From positions 33,617,577 to 33,681,576 of the forward strand of contig CM066913.1 of assembly GCA_033964015.1 (NCBI GenBank): DNA of 64,000 nt, written 5' to 3'. Below are positions 9,325-21,300 of the stretch, in pieces; position 1 is the stretch's first letter; each line of letters starts with the position of its first letter. Below the pieces are notes generated by a model, which saw only the letters and a list, made by a program, of their open reading frames with translations, did no database searches and was not told the origin of the DNA. This stretch comes from Scolanthus callimorphus. Lineage: Eukaryota > Cnidaria > Anthozoa > Actiniaria > Edwardsiidae. Made by a program: the position numbers and the translations under genes.

Positions 9325-12300
9325 GTAGACATATTTCACGAAGGTAGTCAATGCCGTCAATGCAAGCTGCAGTGGAAATTGAATGAATGGGTTTTGTTCT
9401 ACACTTCAGAATTTGCCTGGTAACAGTGGTCGAGGTACTGGTCGAGTTACCTGGTTTTCAGTTCCCTTTGCTGGTCGGTATATCAGAGTTAATCCCACTG
9501 CCCATCATGGAGCCGTGTGTATGCGTGTTGATCTCTATGGTTGTGAATTTGGTGAGTCAGGTTTTCTAGTTTCGCTTTTCTTTGTTTAATCTCACCCGTA
9601 TTGACGAGTTTTTGAATAGTTTTTTTTTTGTCAATAAATAGAAAAGGGTCCTTCCTAACTTACAAAAATAGAGAAAGATCAACTCAAATTATTAGAGAAT
9701 TTTCTATGAGTTTCGATTTGATTTTGTATTGATGGAAATTGTAGTTTACATGAGAATATTTGACCCAAAGGACAGATGAGTGCACTTTTTCAAACACGTC
9801 CAATCTGTTTATCCACTCAAACGTCGAAATCTCTCGTCGAATTCCCCAGAAATTCCCTATGCGGCTTACCTTTCTTTTTTGTATTTTGTAGAGATTGTTT
9901 TGTTTTGATGAATTGCTCAATGATTTTTCTTGCAGTCTTTTCACCGATTGGACAGTCCACGCAAGTGACTCTCACCCCTAAAAAAAGCACGACTCTGTCA
10001 CTGACATGCCCCAAAGGCTACCCGCAACCTGACATCACGTGGTACAAGAACGGTAGCAAAGTGGACGGACAGACGACAAATAACATCTACATCCGGTTTA
10101 CAAGTGCATCAGATGTCATGACATCTTACAAGTGTCAGCGAGCGGCAGACTTAACGAAACGAGCAATGAACTGTACTCTATTATACGCCTGCGCAGCAGC
10201 ATATCCGCTGACAATCCCGAGTGCAGCACCGGCGCAGTCTTCACATGTTATTTATGTTCCGTTAAGTATGTATTTAACCACTCTCCCCCACCCTGCCACC
10301 CTTCTGCGTTTACTCCCAACGCAATTACTGCAATTTAAGCCACTTGCACTAACTGGGTCACGTGACCCCAACTACCACTTAACGAGATGTTTTGTCAAAT
10401 TAAATTCCAGAAATACAAAGAACGAATTGATATTTGTCTGAAACTGAAATTTCAGCATAAAATCTCTAACCTGGCGGACATGTTAGTTAAGAATAAGAAA
10501 ACTTGTAAACAGCGGCGGCTCTGGATCCAAATGGATGCTGGTCTGGAAATACAGTACTTACAATTGAAGACAAAGACTAAACAGAAGCAGGATTAAAGCC
10601 AACGTTTCTGTCCTTCATCAGGGCGGGGGTGACGCAAATGGCAGCAAGTTGAATTTTCAATATTTTACTCAGAATGGATTGGATTTGGGTCACGTTACCC
10701 AGTTAGTGCAAATGGCCTATTAGTACAGTCATAGCTCATAGGCTAAAGAAGTGCGACGAGCAAGATGCGCTGGAGGAATCCAGTGTTGTTACACTATATT
10801 TTTAGTACTTCCGGTTTAATGGATCGCTCGTCTTATCTACTACGCATTTTCAACAAGTTGGATTCCTTCAGAGCCTTTGGCTCGTCGCCCTCCGCTGGCC
10901 AAACGAGAGAAGATTCTGGAGACAAGATTTGTGTCGATGTTTGCCCTTTGACAACGCCAAATATGTGCAGATACCAGAGAACGATGCCGTTGTCTACATT
11001 TGACCACCCAAATCATAATATCGTGTTACTTGTGTTGTCTCAGATGTTCTTGCCGCGCCGTCTGTCACTGGTGTCTCTAACAAACGCTCGGTGACTCTGT
11101 CCCTTAGCCTGACATCATCTGATGATACAGGTGTGTTGATTGGCTACAACGTGTCTTATCAACCCCAAGGTGAAAGTGCTAAGTCCATCGACGTTGGGGC
11201 AGTATCATCTTATGAGCTCGATCAGCTAAAGCCTTATACCAGATATACAGTAAAGGCGAGAGGGACAAGTGTGGTGGGGAAAGGTTTATGGAGTACTGTG
11301 AAAACATATACAACACTGATGGCAGGTTTGTATTGGATATATTTTTTATTCACGTACGTTTATCAGCAAAGGAAAACTGTTCTGAACTGTCCAGATATTC
11401 TAGACTATCGTCGAAACTTGAACCCTGCAGAATAAGCATCAAATAATTTGAAGAGAATGATAAACATAAATAAATGTGTTGTTTGCGACATCAAAAACTA
11501 CGAAATGGTTTTATTTTTATTTTATTTCTTTTTTTGTAATATTGTAAGGATTATCGCAACGAACTTTTAAAAGTGCATCGTGACAAATAATGTCCGTCTT
11601 TTCTCTCTCCAAGAACTTAAAGGGAAGATGACCATTACCAGCGTTCGAGCTGAATCATCTACAAGCATTAGGATCGGGTGGAAGGTGATTTATGTAGAGA
11701 AGATACAGCTATTTAAAAAAATGTGTCAGAAGCCGCGTGCGGACCACCAATCAGTCTGGGCAGGAGGTCTTGAACTACAATGCTCACTGTTTGAGTGCGC
11801 GAGTTACTAGTTAACTACTGGACATGACTAGTTTTAAACAGACAAAGATGTTTTGTTTCTACCCATACTGCCTTTTAGTCCGGGCGCGTTGGCTTGAGCG
11901 GTCACAAGGCCGACAGCCTCTATCATTATTACCAAGTGTCGATGTTCACTTTTTCCACGTAAAACAACTCTTCTTTATTTCTCTGTTTTTTTTGTTCTTT
12001 TTGACACTGGTTGCAGAAATTGTATGTAATCTATATGTACATAATGTGTACTGTGTACTAGTCCATTCCCTGTACTCTCCTTCGCGGCTCCGTTGTAGCC
12101 TGTTTTGCCTGTGGTTGCCATGCGCTAGATCTGATCAATAACTTTTTTTGTTGGAACGCATGATCCAAACACCGCTGTCGGAAATTGTTTGTTAAATTTT
12201 CGTGGGAACGGCCAAAATGGCGTCATATCTTGATGAACAAAATTCATGACGCAAACAATCAATCTCTGACAGCATTTGGATCTGACTAGCAAAAAGAAAG

Positions 12301-15300
12301 TTATTGGTCAGATCCAACGCATGCAAAGGTTTGACTCTCCTATCGGCAACCACAGGCAACAACGGAGCCGCGAAGTAGAGTTCAGGGAATGGACTAGTTC
12401 ACAGTACACATTACGTACATATAGATTACATAAATATCTGTAACCAGTGTCAAAGGGAACAAAAAAAAAAAACAGAGAAATAAAGAAGAGTTGTTTACAT
12501 AACGTGGAGAAAGTGAGCTTGGACACTTGGTAATAATAATAAAGGGTGTCGGCCTTGTGATCGCTCATTTTTGAACCTGTGTTCGACTGGTTGCTCGCAC
12601 TATGTCCGATTTAGAGGAAATAGTTCACCTTCATTTCTTCTCGTTTTAGAAATCTAACGACTACGAGCTTAATGGCGCTTTTGAAGACTACTTGGTAGAA
12701 TATACGGCACAAGATGGAAGCAAAGGCAGTGTCTCTGTGGTCAACATAGATACGAAATCTCGTGTACTGACATCCCTAAAGAAGTTCACCCGTTACACGA
12801 TCACCATTTCCGCCAGGAATACTCAGTACAAAGGCGCCACTAGTGCCAACATTAGTGTTACGACCCTTGAAGACGGTGAGCAAATATCGCGCTGACCTAG
12901 CCTCGACTTTGACTGTCAAGGACAGAGCAGATTTTAGATGTGTCTTGAAAACAGAAAGCAAAATGTAAGACACTTCGAAAATCAGTAACTAAACAAATCG
13001 AGCAAATGACCAATCAGGAGACGAATGACCAATGACCAATGAAAGAAGAGACACTGTTTGTGTGGTTTATTCCTTTCACGTTTTCACGTTCTCATTGGCT
13101 GAGTAAACAAAGATCCAAGACCTCTTCATGGAAAACGGTGTTTTACTTTCCTCATCTGAAATCCACTTTTTTGATTTTGTTCCATTTTGGTCTAGCAAAT
13201 TGCTGCAGTATAGACGTCAGGGTTGACCGGCATGCAATATAATTGTCAAATATGAAAAGCATCTTGACATTTCCATCTTAGCATCCAAGCTTACATTCAG
13301 AGACCAGAGATTCAGAGACATCCAGGGATGTCAACTCTTCCGCTTTTCTCGCGCAGTTTTAGTACCTAGTACATTGAATTGAATTGAATTGAATTGTCTC
13401 CCTCTATAATCTATAAGTCCCATATATTTACTGATTTCTCCCGCACAATTTTCCTTGCATAATTAGAACTTGGCCCCTATGTCTCGCCTTTTTGACACTA
13501 TTAGATTGTCATCTATGATTATAACATACTAGCTGATGCCCGTGTAAAATTCACTGAGTGTAAGGGGGAAATTTATTTTACTTAAGGAGGCTCATAGCAG
13601 TTTTTCATGTCCTCACCCCCTAAACTTCAATGGTCTGTATCTCATGCGGAAATGCACAGAACGGAAAGCCACTTTACAAGTAAACATGCTATGGATTGTT
13701 CATTGTGTCGACATATGTTTTGTTTACATTGGTGCTTCCATGGCAACGTAATGGCGACCCTCCAAAAATTACACACGCCTAAATCGAGGAATGCTCACTG
13801 GCACTTAGAATTTTTTCTAAACAAGCGCTCACCTACAGAAATGAAAAAAATAATTATGAAAATCATCAGGGTTCGAACCTGTAACTTTCCAGTTACTATA
13901 CCCAAACCCTAACCACTACGCTACGAGTGAATTCGCTGGTTCGGACAGCTCGTTTTATTGATTACGTACCTTAATAGTATTAATCTTTAATAGAACGAGG
14001 CATATACTATAAAAATATACTAAAACGATGTATTAACCCTTATCCTGACTAGTAGTCTTGATAGTTCAGATATTTTGAATGTTTTTAGGTCAATTTGAAG
14101 TAATAGCGGAGCTCCTGCGCGGGCCGAAGGCCCGCGCAAGCGGAGCACCATACCTAAGGGAAAAACGTATAGTATACTATCGAGTTGATTTTTGAACGTC
14201 ACGGGCATTATGGATCATTTTGATGACGTCATTGATGACGTAAGGGCACGTGACTTTGGTGTAGAGTTCCTCTTATGGTCTTTGAAACTTTGTCCAAGTT
14301 TGGCTTCTATAGAAGCTTCCCTTCGGGAGATATGATTTTTTCTTTATTTTTCTGGTATTAAACCTATAGCGTACGCCGTCCGTCCGTCCGTCCGTCGTCC
14401 GTCCGTCCGTCCGTCCGTCCGTGTACACATGGGAACCCTGTGGTATGCAAAGAAAAAATTATATCTCCTCAAGGGAACATGCTAAGACAACCATACTTGG
14501 AATATTTTGTCTATGCCACAAGGGGGGTGCTGTAACACGGACACGTGATGTGACGTCATCGATGACGTCATCTATGCTTGAAAAATCAATATCTCATGAA
14601 AGGAAGACTCTAAACCAACCAAACTTGGGTAATGTAATCCAGGCGCGGGTTGGCGCGGGTTGTTCAAAGGTTGATTAAATTTAAACCAGGTTTAGTTCTG
14701 AACAAAACCATCGAGTCACCATGGTAATTAATCCTGGATTAGTGCTAAACCACTTTCGAGCAACCGGACCCAGGTCACCAGATGAGCGAAATGAAGTGGT
14801 CACGTGATGTGACGTCATCGATGACGTCATCTATGTTTGAAAAATCAATATCTCGTGAAGGGAAGACTCTAAGACAACAAAACTTGGGTAGTGTAGTCTA
14901 GGCCACCAGATGAGCAAAATGAGATGGTCACGTGATTTGACGTCATCGATGACGTCATTTATGCTTGAAAAATCAATATCTCGTGAAGGGAAGACTCTAA
15001 AGCAACCAAACTTGGGTAATGTAATCCAGGTCACCAGATGAGCGAAATGAAGTAGTCACGTGATATGACGTCATCCATGACGTCATCTATGCTTGAAAAA
15101 TCAATATCTCATGAAGGGAAGACTCTAAAGCAACCAAACTTGGGTAATGTAATCCAGGTCAACAGATAAGCGAAATGAAGTGGTCACGTGATATGACGTC
15201 ATCGATGACGTCATCTACGCTTGAAAAATCAATATCTCATGAAAGGAAGACTCTAAACCAACCAAACTTGGGTATGTAATCCAGTTCACCAGATGAGCGA

Positions 15301-18300
15301 AATGAAGTGGTCACGTGATGTGACGTCATCGATGACGTCATCTATGCTTGAAAAATCAATATCTCGTGAAGGGAAGACTCTAAGACAACAAAACTTGGGT
15401 AGTGTAGTCTAGGCCACCAGATGAGCAAAATGAGGTGGTCACGTGATATGACGTCATCGATGACGTCATCTACGCTTGAAAAATTAATATCTCATGAAAG
15501 GAAGACTCTAAACCAACCAAACTTTGGTAGTGTAGTCTAGGTCATTAGATGAGCGAAATGAAGTGGTCACGTGATGTGACGTCATCGATGACGTCATCTA
15601 TGCTTGAAAAATTAATATCTCGTGAAGGGAATACTCTAAAGTAACCATGTAAACCATGTACACATGGGAATCCCTTTCATTCACACAGAAAATTTTATAA
15701 CCAGGAGCTCCGCTTTTAGCCAGTGGCTAAATCTATATATTATTATCAAAAATATCGTTAAATTATTCATGGTGAGCATTCCTCCATTTAGGAATGACGC
15801 AAAAATTTTACGTTGCAAAATTCACCCAGACAAAGAGAAATTTGGGCAAAACCCTCTTAACGCCAAAGACACTAGGCTATATGCATTACTTGGACAAAGT
15901 TTGAAGAAAAGTAGCATCGCGTTTTCGAAATATAACGCGGTCATTTTTTTTCGTCAAAAAAGTATAATTTTTTTTAGCGACCCTCAAACTATGCCTAAAA
16001 GCTCGTAGTGATTTAGTTTTTAGATCCGCATAAAGACCGAGGCATTTTCTTTAAGCACAGAAAATTTCAGAGCCACTGCTTATTCCGATCACGATTAATC
16101 TGGAAACTGTTGAAAGCCTTTTCTTGCTCATGCCAAACTCAAACAACTAGTCCTGCGTTTCAATTCTTAGTTAAAAAAAATCCGAGATAAATGTTTGTCT
16201 AGATCTCCCCAAAGAGAGTTCAATTATTCTTTACCTTGTTGATGTATTTTTTAGAGCCATAATTCTTTTAAAAAGCCGCAAAAAAAAAAATCATGATGCG
16301 GTGTTTTTGCTTTACTTGAAAGTGGGCAGTTTTAATGTTGTTTCCCATTTAGGATATGTATCTTTCACTATGTCAAAGCATGGCAATGCACTATTGTCAT
16401 CACGGCTCATTGATTCTATTGCAATCTTTTATCTAATTATTCGAAGAGCGTAACTCTTCAAAACCATCTTTCGGACGGTAAACAAACTGTAAAGGAATTT
16501 GATAAAGTTTTAAAATCTTCCTGTGTTTGATAAGGTGTTTTAAAATGTCTTATAATGCAGAGAAAGTTGTAAAATTTGAAGTTGGACCGCATTGCGTTAC
16601 TAAAATATTCAACTAAAATGTAGCAAAGGCAATGAGCCGTGATAACAACGCATTGACAAATATTGAAATGAGTACAAGAAATATACACACCTAAATGGGA
16701 AAACTGCCCGCTTTCAAGTCAAGTGAAACACCGCATCACGATTTAATTTTTTTCGCGGCTTTTTAAAGAATTATGGCTCTAAAAAATACATCAACAAGGT
16801 ATAGAATAATTGAACTCTCTTTGGGGAGATTTAGACAAAAAATTATCTCGGATTTTTTTAACTAAGAATTGAAACGCAGGACTAGTTGTTTGAGTTTGGC
16901 GTGAGTAAGAAAAGGCTTTCCAAAGTTTCCAGATTAATCGTGATCGGAATAAGCAATGGCTCTGAAATTTTCTGTGCTTAAATAAAATGCCTCGGTCTTT
17001 ATGCGGACCTAAAAACTAAATCACTACGAACTTTTAGGCATAGTTTGAGGGTCAAGAAACTGGTTAATAAAAAATTATACTTTTTTGACGAAAAAAAATG
17101 ACCGCGTTATATTTCGAAAACGCGATGCTACTTTTTCTACAAACTTTGTCCAAGTAATGCTTATAGCCTAGTGTCTTTGGCGTGAAGAGGGTTTTGCCCA
17201 ATTTTCTCTCTGTCTGGGTGAATTTTGCAACTTAAACATTTTGGAGGGTCGCCATTACGTTGCCATGGAAGCAGCAATGTAAACAAAACATATGTCGACA
17301 CAATGAACAATCCATAGCATGTTTACTTGCAAAGTGGCGTTCCGTTCTGTGCATCTCCGCATGAGATACAGACCATTGAAGTTTAGGGGGTGAGGACATG
17401 AAAAACTGCTATTAGCCTCCTTAAAGTGTTCTCTATTTAAAAAAAACGAAAAAAAAAATCACAATGGCCATATGGATGTGGGAAGGGGTTCGTGATTTCC
17501 CCCTTCCATAAACTGCTGGATTTACATTACTAATAACCTCCCATCAGCATGAGTACCCCGTCCCACCATGCCGAAATAAATGAAGTGAGCCCAAAAGGAT
17601 TTTTTTTTTTTGCACTGGTCTCCCTGATTTTGGTGCGACAAAATCACGCGTGTGTCCGTCTCTCAAATCGGTCAAAGAACCCGTGAAAATCGAAAGCGCT
17701 ATTTGACTTCGGAATTGTTGATATCTCAGTGAGGGGAGAGAAGAAACAGGTCAAGTAAAAATCGTCTAAGGAGTAAGAATTGTTTTTAGTTTATATTATT
17801 TATATTTTTTCGGCTATCCCTCCCGAAAGTGAATCTCTTCCAACAAAAACATGCCCACTGGAGGGATTTCCTCCTTCTCTTCGGGATTGTGTCCTTCGTT
17901 TTGCGATAGAGCCGTCAGGATTTATACTTAGGAAATATTATTCATGACGTTCACGGACTTTGTAAATGTGTCATTTCGACTTAGCATGACTTAGCGCGTG
18001 CTCCGAGGGAAGCAAGGTAGTGTGTACGTTTGTTGAAACTTGAATGAAAATTTTTCTCAGCTCAAATCTTTCAAGTTAGAATTATCCCTGCACATTCCTG
18101 TATGTAATCTGTAAGAGAACCATTTAAGTTTGAATGGTGCTTTCGGCTGCGCGAACCGAGTTCTTTTTTAGTTTCTGTGGGAGAATTCAACATGGCGGCT
18201 TTGTCCCTCGCTTAAGAAATCGCTTGAATTAGAACTTAGCCCGAGGTGAATCTTCCCTTCGGGTTTGCGAACTTCTTTTGGCGGCACAGCTTCAGGGCTG

Positions 18301-21300
18301 AGCGGAGCGAGTGTCGACACGATTTTCCTTACGGTATTAATATATAGATACTATATAGATCTAGGCCAGCCTAAACGCGGAGCTCCCAGTCAGTTTTATG
18401 CTATTTTTAAAGTTTGATACCGTCTCTGTGACGCGCACATCACGAGACCACCAGCGACCTAGACAATTCTACCCAAGCTTTGCCGTCTTAGGGCCTTCCC
18501 TTCACGAGAAATAACTTTTCAAGAATGGATGACGTAATAGTTGACGTCACATCACGTCACCACTTTGTTTCGCTGCCCTGGTGACCTAGACAATTCTACC
18601 AAAGTTTGGTTTTCTCAGAGTCTTCCCTTTAGGAGATATGAATTTTTCGTGCATGGATGACGTCATCGATGACGTCACATCACATGACCATTTGGTTTTG
18701 CTCCTCTGGTGACCTAGACAATTATACCCAACTTTGGTCTTCTTAGAGTCTTCCCTTTAGGAGATATGAATTTTTCAAGCATTGATGACGTCATCGATGA
18801 CGTCACATCACGTGACCGTCTTACAGTACCCCATGGTTATCATAGCATGTTCCCTTGAGGAGAATATGTTTTTCTTTGTATACCACAGTGTTCCCATGTG
18901 TACACGGACGGACGGCGGACAATATAGGTTTTATACCAGAAAAATAAAGAAAACATCATATCTCCAGTAGGGAAGCTTCTATAGAAGCCAAACTTGGACC
19001 AACTTTTAAAGACCATAAGAGGAACTCTACACCAAAGTCACGTGCCCTCACGTCATCAATGACGTCATCAAAATGAACCAAAGTGCCCGCGACGTTCAAA
19101 AATGAACTCCATGGGTTACGTTTTCCCCTTATGTATGGTGCTCCGCTCGCGCGGCGCTTCGCGCCTGTCTGAATTCGTGTCTGAATTCACTAAAACTATG
19201 GATAACAAGTCGGAAATGGAACTCGGCTATGACTCTTACGCTACCTTCGTGCTCTCTCAACTATCCGCGTACTTCCAGAACTGGATATACGCACGCTAAG
19301 CATGGACCATTACTTAATTTGTTATTTCGTTTACAGCTCCTGATTGCGCACCCACGCTGACCCTGGCAGCCTTGAGCTCTACTTCCATCCGTGTCACGTG
19401 GTCTCCACTCTCCGCCGCATGCATAAATGGCCAACTCCGATTGTACAAAATATCGTACAGCAAGACTGTTGTAAATGCACCAAATATGATAGACATCGAC
19501 CCAAGTCTCCTGACTACCGTTATAGACGGACTTGACAAGTACACTATGTACAAGGTTAAGGTGCTAGGTTTTACCATCAAGCCCGGTCCATATAGCAAAG
19601 AGGAGATCATCAGTACAAAACCAGATTGTAAGTGCTTGATAGTTAATTTTGTCGCCCTGAAGAAGGACCGAAATAAAGGTCCGAAACGTTGGCAAATCTT
19701 GCGTTTCTGTGTTGGTTTTTCCTTCTTTTACATTGCATTACCTCAAACCAAGGCATCCCGAAGGGATCCAGAAACACATTGCTGTTTGCACACCTTTGAT
19801 TTTTAAGAAGATAGTTAATTTTGTCAAACGCCATTATATGTGTCCTTGTGTTTTCCACAAAAAAGAAAATATTTATACATTAATATTATCAATAATATCA
19901 ATGGTCGGTGTAAACAGCGTACCGTCTACCACAAAATATGGGAGTCATACATAAAACGAAGCCTTCATAGCATTTTTCTACATTTACAGGCCCTGAAACG
20001 AAACCAACTTTGACAAAGGTTGAGGCCGTCTCTTCGACTTCCGTTGTTGTGACCTGGGAGGTAGTTATCACGACCGCGAATCGTGTATTTACTGTCACAC
20101 CTCAGTAAACGCGTGGGAACAGCTTATTGCGCTGCGCGTATCGAAGCAGACTGTTACACCGTTGTCACAGTATATACCAGATGATTTCGAGTGGCATACT
20201 GCAGAATATCCCACGCGTCACTTGTATTTTCTGGTATACACACGAGCCTTCAGGCGAGGAAATAGAAGTGACGCGTGGGATATTCCGCAGTATGCCACGA
20301 GAAGTCATTGTATAACTATTTTATACCACGCTACAGAAAATTAAAGGCAACGTTTTACGTTAATGCAGTGCACCATAGGAAGGTTGAGTGGAATACCGCC
20401 GAATACAACGCCATTCTGATTGGCTGTATTTTTCTGTAGTGTGGTATAAATGCTAGTTACCACTGTCTGTTTGATCGTTTGTTTGTAGGTTTGTTTGTTA
20501 GTTTGTCATTCTAGTTTCTGCTTCGCTTGTTGTTCGTTTGTTTTTCCGTACATTTTGCCGTTTGAACGTTCTTTCCTTCCTTCCTGATTTCCTTCCTTCC
20601 TTTGTTTGTTTTATAATTTCTGTTATACTAATATACTGCTTAATAGTCTGTGTAGATCGTTTAACAATAAGCCTAGTTGGAGTTAAATGCGCATGCGGTT
20701 TTTGTTCGAGTTTCTTGATTACTTTTGTTTAACAAGAACAAAGAGGAGTTAAAAAGATTCGGACTAAAATCGCATGCGCACTGAACACGAAATTTATACT
20801 CCAACTAGGCTTATTAGCGAATACTTTTTCAGTTCACAGATCGCAGTAAACTGTATGGTGACTTGAAAGGATATCAGATTAAATATCAAGCAAAAGTGGG
20901 AGTGGCACAATATAAAAATGTCAGCGACACTAGCGCCGGAAGCTTCACAATCGATAGGCTGGGCAAGTTCACCGTGTACGATGTCGCGATCTCTGTCATG
21001 AACCAAGTGTGCATTGGTCCGTTTAGCCCATCACAAGAAGAGCAGACACATCAGGACGGTGTGTGAAGAATATTATCATTGCCATTGTCATTTTAATTTT
21101 CATTGATATTGTCATTGTCTACGTAATTGTCATCGCCATTGTTATTCTTATTGTCATTCTAATTTCCATTATCATTCTAATTTCCATTGTCATTAGCCGT
21201 ATTCACACTGACGTTTCTCGTCAGAAAAAGTTCCTGCTTTATGTCAATTCTGCTAAGAAACACTTGCTTGTTATCTGTCTAAACTTTCTCCTTCAAAAAA

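Larger units (their letters stand above)
13581..17425. mobile_element. Large foldback element, left arm interrupted by a 2-kb insertion
   Basis: CTTAAGGAGGCTCATAGCAG at 13581 and its complement ending at 17425 begin arms that match through the GTCGACATATGTTTTGTTTA region. The match breaks at about 13796 and resumes at about 15808 (TTGCAAAATTCACCCAGAC), running to about 16345. The mirror arm is about 16700-17240. The stretch 13796-15807 has no counterpart and is a later insertion. No transposase ORF is seen. Confidence 0.78.

Noticed and set aside
13868..13930. tRNA gene on the minus strand
   Set aside because: A and B boxes are present but the acceptor stem does not pair; a SINE head is the better call. 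The same holds for 47930-48025 and 38845-38915.
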